A stretch of DNA of 45,871 nt, taken from NCBI GenBank assembly GCA_024405675.1, contig JAKSOH010000005.1, positions 1-45,871 on the forward strand, written 5' to 3'. This document shows positions 6,424 through 16,290 of this stretch, one piece after another (the stretch's first letter is position 1; each line of letters opens with the position of its first letter). A model generated the notes under the pieces. The model saw only the letters and a list, made by a program, of their open reading frames with translations. It made no database searches and was not told where the DNA came from. Origin of the DNA: Victivallaceae bacterium (lineage in GTDB: Bacteria > Verrucomicrobiota > Lentisphaeria > Victivallales > Victivallaceae). The translations under genes were made by a program, and so were the position numbers.

Positions 6424-9381
6424 ATGATAGATCAAGTACTCAAGCTCATATTCGGCAGCAAGTCGCAGCGCGACCTGCGCAAGATACTGCCGTTGATAAA
6501 GAAGATAAACGCCATCGAGGAAGGTCTTCAGAAGATTTCGGAAGACGAACTCAAGGCGAAGACCACCGAGTTCAAGGCCCGGCTCGCGGCCGGAGAAACG
6601 ACCGACGACATCATGTGCGAGGCATTCGCAGTTGTGAAGAACGCCTGCCGGCGTCTGGTCGGAACAGAAATCGAGGTCTGCGGCCAGAAGATGGTTTGGG
6701 ACATGGTGCCGTTCGACGTCCAGTTGATCGGCGGAATCGCCCTTCACCGTGGCAACATTGCAGAAATGGCGACAGGAGAGGGAAAGACGCTGGTGGCGAC
6801 GCTCCCGCTCTACCTCAACGCGCTGACCGGCAAGAACTGCCAGCTGGTCACGGTCAACGACTATCTGGCGTTGCGCGACTCCATGTGGATGGGAACGGTG
6901 TTCCGTTACCTGGGGCTTACGGTCGGCTGCCTGCAGAACATGCAGAACCCCGAGGTGCGCAGGGCGCAATATGCCTGCGACATCACCTACGGAACGAACA
7001 GCGAGTTCGGTTTCGACTACTTGCGCGACATGGGCATGGCGACCGAAGCCGAGCAGCTGGTGCAGCGCGGTCATTTCTATGCCATAGTCGATGAAATCGA
7101 CAGCATACTGATCGACGAGGCGAGAACGCCTCTCATCATATCAGGGCCGGTACCCAGCTCGAGCAACCAGTTCGCCGAGCTCCAACCAAAGGTATCGGCG
7201 ATCTACAGCAAGCAAAACATGATGTGCACACGTCTCGCGAACGAGGCGAAGACGGTTCTGGAGAGGACCGACGCCACGCCGGAGGAACGCGACGCCGCGC
7301 TCGTCAAGTTGCTGCAGGTGAAATTCGGCATGCCGACGCACAAGCAGCTGCTCCGCATCCTCGAAGACGGATCCCTTCTCAAGGAGCTTGAGCAAGTCGA
7401 GGCGCGCGTGCGCAGCGACAACAACCGCGGCATGTTGCAGGAAGTCCAGTCCGATCTCTTCTTCGTCATCGAAGAGAAGAGCAACGAGGCCGATCTCACG
7501 GCAAAGGGCCGCAACGAAATATCTCCAGACGATCCGGAAGCGTTCGTCGTCAAGGATCTGCTGCTGGAAATCAACCAGATCGAAACCGATCCGGAACTCA
7601 GCGAAGAACAGAAGCTCGAGAAAAAGAACCAGCTGCAGGAGGAGTTCACCGACCAAAGCGAAAGGCTGCACGATCTTTCGCAGCTGCTCAAGGCCTACTG
7701 CCTGTTCGAGAAGGATGTCAACTACGTCGTGCAGGAAGGCAAGGTTCTCATCGTCGACGAGCACACGGGCCGGCTGATGCCGGGCCGCAGGTTCTCCGAC
7801 GGACTGCACCAGGCGCTGGAGGCCAAGGAACGCGTAGCCATCGAGCAGGAAACGCAGACCATGGCGACCATCACGATACAAAACTACTTCAGGTTGTACG
7901 AGAAGCTGGCCGGCATGACCGGAACGGCCGAGACGGAGGCGGCCGAGTTCCAGCAGATATACAAGCTGGACGTCATCGTGATTCCGACCAACCGTCCGTG
8001 TATCAGGAAGGACGACAACGACTCCATCTTCAAGACGAAGCGGGAGAAATTCAACGCGATAGTCCAGGACGTGATAGAGCGGCATGCAAAAGGCCAGCCG
8101 ATTCTGCTTGGAACGATTTCCGTCGAGGACTCGGAGATACTCTCGCGAATGCTCAAGATAAAGGGAATTCCCCACAACGTGCTGAATGCCAAGAACCACC
8201 AGCGCGAAGCCGAGATCGTCGCCCAAGCGGGTCAGGTCGGAGCAGTAACCGTGGCGACCAACATGGCAGGACGCGGAACCGACATCAAGCTGGGAAGCGG
8301 AGTCGCCGAGCTCGGCGGGCTCCATGTCATCGGATCGAGCCGCCATGACTCGCGGCGAATCGACCGCCAGTTGCGCGGACGCTGCTCGCGTCAGGGAGAC
8401 CCCGGATCCAGCAAGTTCTACGTGTCGCTCGAGGACAATCTCATGCGCCTCTTCGGCAGCGACCGGATCGTCAAGATATTCGACAAGTTCGGCTTGGAAG
8501 AAGGGGACGAACTCCAGCATCCCTGGCTGAACAAGTCCATCGAAACCGCGCAGAAGCGCGTCGAGCAGCAGCACTTCGCAATAAGGAAGCGCACTCTGGA
8601 CTTCGACGACGTCATGAACAAGCAGCGCGAAATCATCTACCGTCTCCGCAAGGACGCGCTCCTTTCGGAGAATCCGCTCGACGTCCTGTTCGGAATAATC
8701 GAACAAGTGGTGGAGAAGGAAATCCTGTCGGACATCGTCATCGAGGACAGGTCCGGAGAAAAGCTGGATGCGGAGAAGCTGCTGGCCTATCTGCACCATA
8801 CGTTCCCCGTGAGATTCACCGCCGACGAGTTCAACGCAGAGGATGGCAAGAAGCTGGACGTGGAAAAGCTGACGATAAGCATATGCGACAAGCTCGAGGC
8901 GGCGTACAGGGAAATCCATTCCGATCTGGAGACAAGGCATTTCGAGTTCCTTTGCCGCCACACGGTGCTCGACGCCATCGACCGCTTGTGGCAGGAACAT
9001 CTCTATGCGATGGACAATTTGCGCAGCAGCATATCGCTCAGAGTATATGCCCAGAAGGATCCGCTTGTGGAATACAAGCACGAGGCGTTCGGAATATTCA
9101 AGACGATGATGGACCAGGTGTACACCGACATCACCGACAGTCTGTTCCGCATAACGCTGAGACGAGTCACCGAGTTCGAGGACTTCATGTCCGGACTGCC
9201 TCAGGAAACGACGCACGAAATTCCCGGCCAGTTCGAACAGCCGCAGGAAGAACCTCAGGGAAGCGGATCCGCCGACGAAGAACCGCCCGTGACATTCCAT
9301 CGCGAGGCGCCCAAGGTGGGACGCAACGATCCATGCCCGTGCGGGAGCGGCAAGAAATACAAGAAGTGCTGCGGAAAATAA
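6424..9381 (+). CDS. secA: SecA, preprotein translocase ATPase
   Basis: The motor of Sec-dependent export, working on SecYEG at the inner membrane. The 985 residues are longer than the usual 830-900. Walker A is MATGEGKT (residues 115-122), the DEAD-type box is VDEIDSILIDEA (about 222-233), and the late helicase motif is NMAGRGTDIKLG. Between about residues 245 and 425 there is a charged helical insertion with an MxxVQSDLFFVIEEK-type block, as in Bacteroidetes and related SecAs. The C-terminus is a complete SEC-C zinc module, CPCGSGKKYKKCCGK. The ribosome site GGAG lies about 10 bases before the ATG. It sits 35 bases after pyrE. Confidence 0.98.
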   Translation: MIDQVLKLIFGSKSQRDLRKILPLIKKINAIEEGLQKISEDELKAKTTEFKARLAAGETTDDIMCEAFAVVKNACRRLVGTEIEVCGQKMVWDMVPFDVQLIGGIALHRGNIAEMATGEGKTLVATLPLYLNALTGKNCQLVTVNDYLALRDSMWMGTVFRYLGLTVGCLQNMQNPEVRRAQYACDITYGTNSEFGFDYLRDMGMATEAEQLVQRGHFYAIVDEIDSILIDEARTPLIISGPVPSSSNQFAELQPKVSAIYSKQNMMCTRLANEAKTVLERTDATPEERDAALVKLLQVKFGMPTHKQLLRILEDGSLLKELEQVEARVRSDNNRGMLQEVQSDLFFVIEEKSNEADLTAKGRNEISPDDPEAFVVKDLLLEINQIETDPELSEEQKLEKKNQLQEEFTDQSERLHDLSQLLKAYCLFEKDVNYVVQEGKVLIVDEHTGRLMPGRRFSDGLHQALEAKERVAIEQETQTMATITIQNYFRLYEKLAGMTGTAETEAAEFQQIYKLDVIVIPTNRPCIRKDDNDSIFKTKREKFNAIVQDVIERHAKGQPILLGTISVEDSEILSRMLKIKGIPHNVLNAKNHQREAEIVAQAGQVGAVTVATNMAGRGTDIKLGSGVAELGGLHVIGSSRHDSRRIDRQLRGRCSRQGDPGSSKFYVSLEDNLMRLFGSDRIVKIFDKFGLEEGDELQHPWLNKSIETAQKRVEQQHFAIRKRTLDFDDVMNKQREIIYRLRKDALLSENPLDVLFGIIEQVVEKEILSDIVIEDRSGEKLDAEKLLAYLHHTFPVRFTADEFNAEDGKKLDVEKLTISICDKLEAAYREIHSDLETRHFEFLCRHTVLDAIDRLWQEHLYAMDNLRSSISLRVYAQKDPLVEYKHEAFGIFKTMMDQVYTDITDSLFRITLRRVTEFEDFMSGLPQETTHEIPGQFEQPQEEPQGSGSADEEPPVTFHREAPKVGRNDPCPCGSGKKYKKCCGK

Positions 9382-9402
9382 CGCGGCACGGACGCAACGA
9401 CA

Positions 9403-10923
9403 CTACGGGCGGAAGGTAAAACTTCCGCCCTTCATTGTAAATACGACCCCGTCGGCCGGAACACAGGGAGAAATGAAATCCGCCTTCGAATCGATTTCAT
9501 CCGGATCGAAACAAGTCAAATCGGCCGGGGCCCCAACGGCGATCCGGCCGGCATCCGCCAATTGAAAGGTCGATGCGGCGAGTCCAGTCACCCGATGCAC
9601 GGCAGAAGCGACATCGCCGGCGGCATCCAGTCTAAGCCGCAGGAATTTAGCGACGGCGCCAAAAGCGCGCGGGTGCGGCTTGCCGAACCTGAAGTCCGGC
9701 GGCAAGGCATTCCCATCGCTTCCAGCCATGCAGAAATCCAGGTCGAGTATCCGCATCATATTGTCACGACTCATGCCGCAGAACGAAGCGGTGGCAACGT
9801 CGCTGCCTGACGACAATATCTCGACGACAACCGCCGCCGGATCATCGCCGATATCGGAAACGAATTTCCCGCAATCCCCGGAATGTGGTCCGGCGCACGA
9901 AACCAGACGCACGGTTTTCCAATAATCCAAAGGCTTTGTATTCAATAACTTGCAATATAATTCGCGGCGCGTTTTCGGATTATCGAGAGCGCGGGTTATC
10001 GAGACATCGTCCATATCCTCCCATTCATCCGGCAGGACCACGCTAAGCTGGGTCATGGATTCCACATACGGATAGCGATCCACAGTGACGAGCATCCCCC
10101 GCGAACGATAGTGCCCAATCAGGGCCAGGGCGTCGTCGAGCTTGTCCCAATTGCGGCGTTTGCTGGTCTTGAAATGGCTGATGTGCACACGGCGCAGTCC
10201 GGCGATGGCGGCCGGTTCCAGTATCTCCTCCATCGATTCAAGCAACCTGTCGCCCTCGCTGCGCAGATGGACGGCGACAATCGAGTCGTGACGCGCCAGC
10301 ACGCGCATCAGCGCCACGATTTCGTCGCGTTCAGCGAACTTGCCCGGCACATACAACAACCCCATCGACATGCCGAGCGCTCCCTGCTCCAACGACCGTT
10401 CAAGCAATCCGCACATCCTGGAAAGTTCCGCGGAATCAGGACGCCTGTCCCCATAACCAAGGACTGCGGCGCGCAAAGTATTGTGACCGCAGAGGCAGGG
10501 CAACCGCAACGCCACCTTGGAATCCTCCAGCGCCTTCTGGCATCCGGCGTAGTCGCTCCAACCGATCATCACGCCGTATTGCGCATATAAATCGTTGAGA
10601 TGACGGTTGTTGCAATCAGTCACAGGAAAAACTGAAAGGCCGCAGTTTCCGGCAACCTCCATCGTCACACCCTGCGAAACCTTCGAAAAGCCAGTCGAAT
10701 CTGCAAGAAGCGACATATCGGAGTGCCCATGGACATCGATGAATCCGGGAGACAAAACCAATCCGCGCGCATCGACTGTGGAATCGGCGCTGCAACTCCC
10801 CGATATGTCACGCTCGACGGCCTGGATGCGACCATTGACAACAAGGACATCGCCGCGGAACAGCGGGGATCCGGAACCGTCGGCGATCCAGGCGTTCCTA
10901 ATTCTCGTGCTTGAGCAGTTCAT
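9403..10923 (-). CDS. N-acyl-D-amino-acid deacylase / D-aminoacylase-type amidohydrolase
   Basis: A 506-residue metal-dependent amidohydrolase of the D-aminoacylase group. The family's key blocks are present in order: FIDVHGHSD (metal-binding HxH), QGVTMEVAGNCG (with the metal-bridging Cys), HLRSEGDRLLESMEE, HISHFKTS, and AGSDGNALP with the catalytic Asp. Members remove N-acyl groups from D-amino acids, and some act on N-acyl-D-glutamate or related compounds; the exact substrate is not visible. A longer frame opens at 11070, but its first 49 codons are only the antisense frame of the neighbour. ATG 10923 has an AGGG ribosome site and starts the protein where the family starts. It overlaps the debranching-enzyme gene by 26 bases, which implies coupled translation. 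No signal peptide is seen. Confidence 0.88.
   Translation of the reverse strand: MNCSSTRIRNAWIADGSGSPLFRGDVLVVNGRIQAVERDISGSCSADSTVDARGLVLSPGFIDVHGHSDMSLLADSTGFSKVSQGVTMEVAGNCGLSVFPVTDCNNRHLNDLYAQYGVMIGWSDYAGCQKALEDSKVALRLPCLCGHNTLRAAVLGYGDRRPDSAELSRMCGLLERSLEQGALGMSMGLLYVPGKFAERDEIVALMRVLARHDSIVAVHLRSEGDRLLESMEEILEPAAIAGLRRVHISHFKTSKRRNWDKLDDALALIGHYRSRGMLVTVDRYPYVESMTQLSVVLPDEWEDMDDVSITRALDNPKTRRELYCKLLNTKPLDYWKTVRLVSCAGPHSGDCGKFVSDIGDDPAAVVVEILSSGSDVATASFCGMSRDNMMRILDLDFCMAGSDGNALPPDFRFGKPHPRAFGAVAKFLRLRLDAAGDVASAVHRVTGLAASTFQLADAGRIAVGAPADLTCFDPDEIDSKADFISPCVPADGVVFTMKGGSFTFRP
9407..9430. terminator. Perfect 9-bp hairpin between convergent secA and the D-aminoacylase gene
   Basis: GGGCGGAAG (9407-9415), loop GTAAAA, CTTCCGCCC (9422-9430). 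It lies 26 bases after the secA stop and overlaps the last codons of the convergent minus-strand gene. Only a poor T-rich tail follows on either strand, so it may be a weak bidirectional terminator. Confidence 0.45.
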
Positions 10924-13900
10924 AGACCCTGAAGAACTCCGACATGCTCCATGCCTGGGCCGGGCAGCCGCCCCACTTGTGCGGGCGGTTTCCGTCGGCC
11001 ACTTCAGGGAGATGTCCGATGACACCGGATTCGAAGTAGCCGCGGGCCGACAGCAGGAGTTCAAGGGCACGCTGGCGCACGCTCTCCCCTCCGATCATGT
11101 ACAAAGCCTCGCAATAAGCGGGGAAAGGCCAGCACCAAACGGTGCCGTTGTGATAGGCCGGCTTCCGCCGCGAATCCTCCGGACCGCGGTATTCGCCCCA
11201 GAACGGCCGGTACGGGTCGTTCAAACGGGTGCCGTTCAGATCGATCGGCAGTCCGTATTCAACCGGACGATCCGCCAGCGTGCGGATTCCTCCTGCCACC
11301 AACAGCTCGGCCGACGACATGAGTATCAGATGGCGGAGCTTGTCGTTTCTAACCGCCCCCAACGTTATTCCGAGAAGCGAGTTTGAACGCAAATGGTCGT
11401 CCGGCACCGCCATGCGAGCCGGGCAACCGGCGTAGGCATGCAGGCAATCCGAGGCGAAATGCCGGTTTTCGGAGAAGAAGTATTTCTCTATCGACGAGCT
11501 GACCTTTGCGGCAAGCTTCTTCTCTCCAAGGAACATCAGGGCGGCATACCACAGACACTGTATCTCGATGGGATACCCTTCGCGCGGAGTACCTGCGGGG
11601 TAGTTGGTGTCCATCCATGTGAAATGCACCGGACTGAAGACAAGGCCCGACTCGGCGTCCATCCTGATGCCGTTTGGCGTTCCGGAAATATAGTGTCTCA
11701 GGATGCTGTGCAGCACATCGGAAACCGTGCGGCCGCCGCAATCGGTGTCCATGAACTTGCGGTCACCGGAGGCCTCCATGTAGTCGCGCACCGCTACTAT
11801 GAGGTACAGCGGGGCGTCGGAAGTATCGCGGTTGGCATCGTCATCGCCGCGAATCATGTTGGGAATCGTCCCGTTGCGTTCGAATCTGGCGAACGCAAGT
11901 ATGATCTGACGAGACTCCTCCACGAACCCGCAGCGGACCAGTCCGCGCAACGCGATGAGCGTATCCCTGCCCCAGTCCAGGAACCACGGGTAGCCGGCAA
12001 TGACCGTACTGAGTTCATTGCGCCGCACCACATACTTGGCCAGGGCCTCGTGTTCCAAGTCGTCGCAGGAGACCGTCTCCGGCAATTCTCCTACGTCCTC
12101 AAACCGCGGGGCCTTATGGGCCGGCATGCCGTACTTAACGGTTATCACGATCTGCGACTTGCCATCGATTTCGCCGGAACAATACCCCGGACTGTAGCAG
12201 TCCGTGGCATGGTCCTGCCCGTAGTTCTCCTCGAACGGCAGCTGGTTCATGTAATGCCATTCCGGACGATCGAAGTACGATGCGCCGGCAACTTCGAAGG
12301 TCAGACCGTAGAAGACGAACCCCGAATCCCCGCGCGCGGCATATGCCCTGGGAAAATCCCGTTCAGGACCGGTGTATGCCTTTGTCAAATGGTGATTTAC
12401 GCGATTTTCAAGATTCGGGCGCACGATAAGGCGCATCGAGACGCACTCCGGTGGCAAATCCCTCGATTCCCGGGCAGGAACCATGGAAAACGTCAACCGG
12501 ACAGCCTGGTCGCGTCTCGAGAAATCGATGCGCAACTTGAGTTCCACGCTCCGTCCGGGACCGGTCGCAATGGAATAGATCCACTCGGCGGAATTGCCGA
12601 CACCGGACGTCATTCGAACCAGTTTCTCCGGTGATATCTCATGCGACATGTCGTCGATGACCAGCCATGCCCGGAACGAGCTAAAGAGCACCTTGCGGTC
12701 CACCGGATACTCGTTATTGTCGTTGACGGCCAGCAGAGCCTCGTATTTGCTCTTCGGACTGGAAAGGTCGGCCGGGACCAGGATGTATCCGCCTAAATCG
12801 TTGGCTGCGAAGAACTTCTTGTCCACGAGATTGTCGCCGTCAAAAGACATGCGTATGGACGTGCCGCCCTTCACCGGCAGCTGCACGATCCTGCCGTTCA
12901 CTCGGCTGCGCTGTCCCGACTCGGAAACGGTGTTTATTTCGACAACTAGAAACTTGGACTCCGAACAAGGAGGCAGGACCTCCATGGCCAGCCATTCGCC
13001 AGATTTCATAGGAACCGAATCGAGAGTAGCCAATGTCAACTTGCCGTCGCGGATCTTGGCACGGAACCGTCTTGGAGACACGATGGCCAGGGCATCCCCG
13101 GACGGGACCATGACGCGTCGGTTCTGATCGTTCACTGAGAGATTCCAGAATGTTATCGGCGGCGGATAAGTTCCCGACACATCCGCCACAAAAGCCGTGG
13201 GATTGCCAACCATGAGCTCCGGATCGGCGGAAGCTGCGCTTTCGAATCCCGACATGCCGGCCGCCACGCGCTGCGCCATGGCGAAAGCGCGCTGGCGCAC
13301 GACAATCGCCGGCTCGCCGCAAATGTCCTCCTCCGGGATAGACAATTTGCCGAAAGCCACGCACATGCCGCAACCAGGCTTCAGTGAACAAACATAGCAG
13401 TCGCCTCTCGATTTGAAGTCTACCTTCGATTCGGATATCAAATCGAAGCCATGATCAGGCAATCCCTTGCCGAAGAAGTGCACATCCTGGTCACGGTCGC
13501 AATCCAAGTTAAGCAACACCATGACCTTGTTCTTGCCGTCCTCCGACGTTCTCAGAGCAGCAATGACGTTTCCGGGGCCGGTCTGCACCAGCTCCACCGA
13601 CGCCCCCTGCCAAAAAGCCGGCACGTCGGCGTACAGACGATTCAGCTTTGAGACAAGCGAAACCAGGTTCGGCTCGGCGCCGAAGTTCAGACCGCCGCAG
13701 CCGTGGACGTCGATCTTCTCGGTGGCGAAGAATTCCGCTCCGTTGGCGAATCCGAATGAACCATTGACGGCGAGGAGGCCGTTGACAAGGAAACGCAGCC
13801 TGGCGTAGGTGGGACCTCCGGTGGCAAGCCGGTTGTTGTCATGGGTCTCGGCGAAATTCACAAGGCCGCCGCAATGCTCGTTGACGTGCATCATGTAGGG

Positions 13901-15061
13901 GAAGTAGGAAGATATCTGGTCGCGGCTGTAGTTCTGGAAAAGCTCCGAATATCCCCAGTCGAGTCCGGATGAACGCAGCAGACGCTCCTGTATGCGCGGG
14001 TCGCCGCCAAGCCCCTCCAGAAGAAACACGGTGTCGGTGTATTCGCTACGCACCCGTGAGACGATATAGTCCCAGGCCTTTTCCGGGACCATATATCCGG
14101 CATCGCACCGGAAACCATCAATGCCCTTGCGACACCAGAACAGGAATACCTTCGCCATGAACGATATAACCGCCGGGTCGTCATAGTCGAGGCGGATCAG
14201 ATCGGCCCAGACCACGCCCCAGGCGCCGGGACTTTCGTAGGTGCCGTCCGGCTTGCGTACGAAGTACGACGGATGCTCGTTCTGCAGCTTGCTGGCCCAG
14301 CCAGTATGGTTGACCGGGATATCGAGGAATATCCTGCCGCCGTACCCGTGAACCGCGTCAATCAGTTCCTCGAGCTGTTCCATGGGAGAGGCCTTCTCGT
14401 CGAAATCGGCGAGCGCCGGATCAACGTTGAAATAGTCGATGGCGGCGAACGGACTGCCGTAGCGCCCCATGCGTCCGTACTGGGTCGGCAACGGATGTAT
14501 CGGCAGCAGCTGCAGTATGCGGCAGCGCATGTCGGAGAAAATGTGGTCCAGCTGCGCGATGACGTTGCGGAATGTTCCCGACGGCGGAATCACAGTGTAG
14601 CCGAGATCGGACAACTTCTTCTCCTCCGGCAGCGGACGTCTGGCCCGGGATGAATGCATGAACTCCCCGAACTGCCGGACAAAAGCGGCGTAGATGCTGT
14701 TGCAGCACACGCTGGCCGGAGACTCGACCTTCACCAGGAAATTGTCACCGTCGGCCCAGGCGATCGAGCTTCCGTCATCAGGAACGAAACAGCACTTCGC
14801 CTCGAACACGCCGATATGCGGGAGTCCGAGCGTCAAATCAGCATAACCGTCATGCCGCTTCATGTCGATGTCGTGCCAAATGGCGCCAGGGCGCGTCATT
14901 TCGAAATCGCTGACATCAAGCGCATGCCACATGCTGCCGCCAAGCGTAGTGCGCAACACTGCGCGCCCCCTCCAGTTCCGGGGGATGCCATCCATCCTTA
15001 TCGTAATCGAATCCCCGGCGAAAAAAATGCTGCGCCACGGCGATATACTCTGTTTCAACAT
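10898..15061 (-). CDS. Bifunctional glycogen debranching enzyme: GH13 alpha-amylase domain plus amylo-1,6-glucosidase (GDE) domain
   Basis: The 1,387-residue protein joins two catalytic units. The N-terminal half is a GH13 barrel with LPIHPLP and GSPFAAIDYFNVDP, nucleophile region GFRCDAGYM (about D316), acid/base LLEGLGG (about E346) and third acid AETHDNNR (about D405). The C-terminal part has FLDWGRDTLIALRG (about residue 1030), NMIRGDDDANRDTSDAPLYL (about 1075-1085) and later NGTVWCWPFPAYCEAL, typical of the GDE_C / GH133 glucosidase. This layout is that of a full indirect debranching enzyme: 4-alpha-glucanotransferase, then alpha-1,6-glucosidase. A middle beta-rich region (about 560-950) is unassigned. 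No signal peptide is seen, so it is probably cytoplasmic and acts on storage glycogen. The frame reaches 15091, but AGAGGA before ATG 15061 decides the start. A fixed link with the surface glycan genes is not shown. Confidence 0.88.
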   Translation of the reverse strand: MLKQSISPWRSIFFAGDSITIRMDGIPRNWRGRAVLRTTLGGSMWHALDVSDFEMTRPGAIWHDIDMKRHDGYADLTLGLPHIGVFEAKCCFVPDDGSSIAWADGDNFLVKVESPASVCCNSIYAAFVRQFGEFMHSSRARRPLPEEKKLSDLGYTVIPPSGTFRNVIAQLDHIFSDMRCRILQLLPIHPLPTQYGRMGRYGSPFAAIDYFNVDPALADFDEKASPMEQLEELIDAVHGYGGRIFLDIPVNHTGWASKLQNEHPSYFVRKPDGTYESPGAWGVVWADLIRLDYDDPAVISFMAKVFLFWCRKGIDGFRCDAGYMVPEKAWDYIVSRVRSEYTDTVFLLEGLGGDPRIQERLLRSSGLDWGYSELFQNYSRDQISSYFPYMMHVNEHCGGLVNFAETHDNNRLATGGPTYARLRFLVNGLLAVNGSFGFANGAEFFATEKIDVHGCGGLNFGAEPNLVSLVSKLNRLYADVPAFWQGASVELVQTGPGNVIAALRTSEDGKNKVMVLLNLDCDRDQDVHFFGKGLPDHGFDLISESKVDFKSRGDCYVCSLKPGCGMCVAFGKLSIPEEDICGEPAIVVRQRAFAMAQRVAAGMSGFESAASADPELMVGNPTAFVADVSGTYPPPITFWNLSVNDQNRRVMVPSGDALAIVSPRRFRAKIRDGKLTLATLDSVPMKSGEWLAMEVLPPCSESKFLVVEINTVSESGQRSRVNGRIVQLPVKGGTSIRMSFDGDNLVDKKFFAANDLGGYILVPADLSSPKSKYEALLAVNDNNEYPVDRKVLFSSFRAWLVIDDMSHEISPEKLVRMTSGVGNSAEWIYSIATGPGRSVELKLRIDFSRRDQAVRLTFSMVPARESRDLPPECVSMRLIVRPNLENRVNHHLTKAYTGPERDFPRAYAARGDSGFVFYGLTFEVAGASYFDRPEWHYMNQLPFEENYGQDHATDCYSPGYCSGEIDGKSQIVITVKYGMPAHKAPRFEDVGELPETVSCDDLEHEALAKYVVRRNELSTVIAGYPWFLDWGRDTLIALRGLVRCGFVEESRQIILAFARFERNGTIPNMIRGDDDANRDTSDAPLYLIVAVRDYMEASGDRKFMDTDCGGRTVSDVLHSILRHYISGTPNGIRMDAESGLVFSPVHFTWMDTNYPAGTPREGYPIEIQCLWYAALMFLGEKKLAAKVSSSIEKYFFSENRHFASDCLHAYAGCPARMAVPDDHLRSNSLLGITLGAVRNDKLRHLILMSSAELLVAGGIRTLADRPVEYGLPIDLNGTRLNDPYRPFWGEYRGPEDSRRKPAYHNGTVWCWPFPAYCEALYMIGGESVRQRALELLLSARGYFESGVIGHLPEVADGNRPHKWGGCPAQAWSMSEFFRVYELLKHEN

Positions 15062-15068
15062 AACGATT

Positions 15069-15074
15069 TCCTCT
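15069..15074 (-). promoter_or_regulatory. Ribosome binding site deciding the debranching-enzyme start
   Basis: AGAGGA on the minus strand, 7 bases before ATG 15061. It rules out the upstream in-frame start at 15091, which would overlap the preceding gene. Confidence 0.7.
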
Positions 15075-15080
15075 TTGTCA

Positions 15081-16241
15081 TCAACAATCAAACGATCCAG
15101 TCAACAGTCTATAGACATCCAGCAACTTGTCGACGTAGACGTCGGAACAGTAGTGCTTCAAGAACATTTTGCGACCCCTTCTCCCCATGCCGGCCATCTC
15201 TTCGGGATTGTGCATCAGCCAATCTATCGTAGCGGCGAGATCGGCGGCGTCGTTTCGCTTGAATCCGATGGCTGAACCATGTGAAATCTCAAGCAACGAC
15301 TTAAAATCGGAGACGACAAGCGCCTTGCCGTTCCTCATCGCCTCGAGGATCACCATGGGGCACCCCTCGTACCACTGGCTGGGGACCACAACGATAGCGG
15401 CGTCCCGCTCCACGCAGGCCTTCGTCTCTCCGTCGACAAAGCCGATGTTCAACACGTTTTTCGGGGCGCCGTCCAGCATTCCGAGATCACCGGTGCCAGC
15501 GATGACAAATCTGTACTGCGGCAAAAGCCTGGCCGCCTCGACGAAGGTCTCGACGCCCTTTCCCATTCCAATCCGGCCCATGTACAAGACGTATCCATTT
15601 TTCGCGCCATCCGCCTGAAATGCCGGAACCGAACTCGGCAGGCAATTGCCGAGAACGCACATCTTTTCAGCGGGGAAGCCGTTTTGCGCCAGCAGATTTC
15701 TCTGAAACTCAGTCAGCACCACAAAACGGTCGACGAAATCGTAAACATGGCGCCAACGCGCCACCAGGCTTCTCAGGCAATAACCCAGACTCTTGAAAAA
15801 CCCATTCTCGCAATTGTGCAGGACGCACTGGAATTCCCGAAAACGCGACGTCGCGCACAAATGGCACACGCCGCCTTCCCGAAAACACTGGGCGTCGGGG
15901 CAAATCATCCGGTAGTTGTGCACGGTCATCACCACCGGAACGTGCGATTCATGGCAAATGCGGAGAATCCCGTGGCCGATCAGCGGATAGAGATTGTGCA
16001 CATGAACGACATCGGGGTTCTCCCGTTCGAGAAACTTCCGGAAATCGCGATTGGAAAACGGATTCCAGATTCCACTGAAAAAGCCGCGGACGTTTCCCCG
16101 GAAACCAATCAAATCCGCGCTGGAACGACAATAGGAGACGACCTCCACGCCGGCGGAGACGAGCAACTTTTCGTTGTCGCGGACGACGGATTCCTCGCCG
16201 CTATGTTTGCCATAACAATTGTGTACCAGAGCTACTTTCAT
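15081..16241 (-). CDS. Glycosyltransferase family 4
   Basis: 386 residues. The N-lobe starts MKVALVHNCYGKHSGEESVV and has the GT4 VVHVHNLYPLIGHG block, followed by VHNYRMICPD and a cysteine cluster (C-P-D-x-Q-C, C-H-L-C, C-V-L-H-N-C) common in one GT4 branch. The C-lobe has YMGRIGMGKGVETFVEAA and the nucleotide-sugar block VVVPSQWYEGCPMVILEAM. It is expected to act in the cytoplasm on a lipid-linked glycan. The first in-frame start is TTG 16247; ATG 16241 is preferred. It is followed 19 bases later by the debranching-enzyme gene. Donor and acceptor are unknown. Confidence 0.87.
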   Translation of the reverse strand: MKVALVHNCYGKHSGEESVVRDNEKLLVSAGVEVVSYCRSSADLIGFRGNVRGFFSGIWNPFSNRDFRKFLERENPDVVHVHNLYPLIGHGILRICHESHVPVVMTVHNYRMICPDAQCFREGGVCHLCATSRFREFQCVLHNCENGFFKSLGYCLRSLVARWRHVYDFVDRFVVLTEFQRNLLAQNGFPAEKMCVLGNCLPSSVPAFQADGAKNGYVLYMGRIGMGKGVETFVEAARLLPQYRFVIAGTGDLGMLDGAPKNVLNIGFVDGETKACVERDAAIVVVPSQWYEGCPMVILEAMRNGKALVVSDFKSLLEISHGSAIGFKRNDAADLAATIDWLMHNPEEMAGMGRRGRKMFLKHYCSDVYVDKLLDVYRLLTGSFDC

Positions 16242-16290
16242 TGTCAATCCGCAGTTGACCTGAATACATATGTGTGTTAAGAATAATACT

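Noticed and set aside
5323..7074. 583-codon open frame on the minus strand
   Set aside because: It lies antisense to the zinc-ribbon gene, pyrE and the start of secA and has no family resemblance; it is a codon-bias shadow.
7141..9300. 719-codon open frame on the minus strand
   Set aside because: It is wholly antisense to secA and has no recognisable domain.
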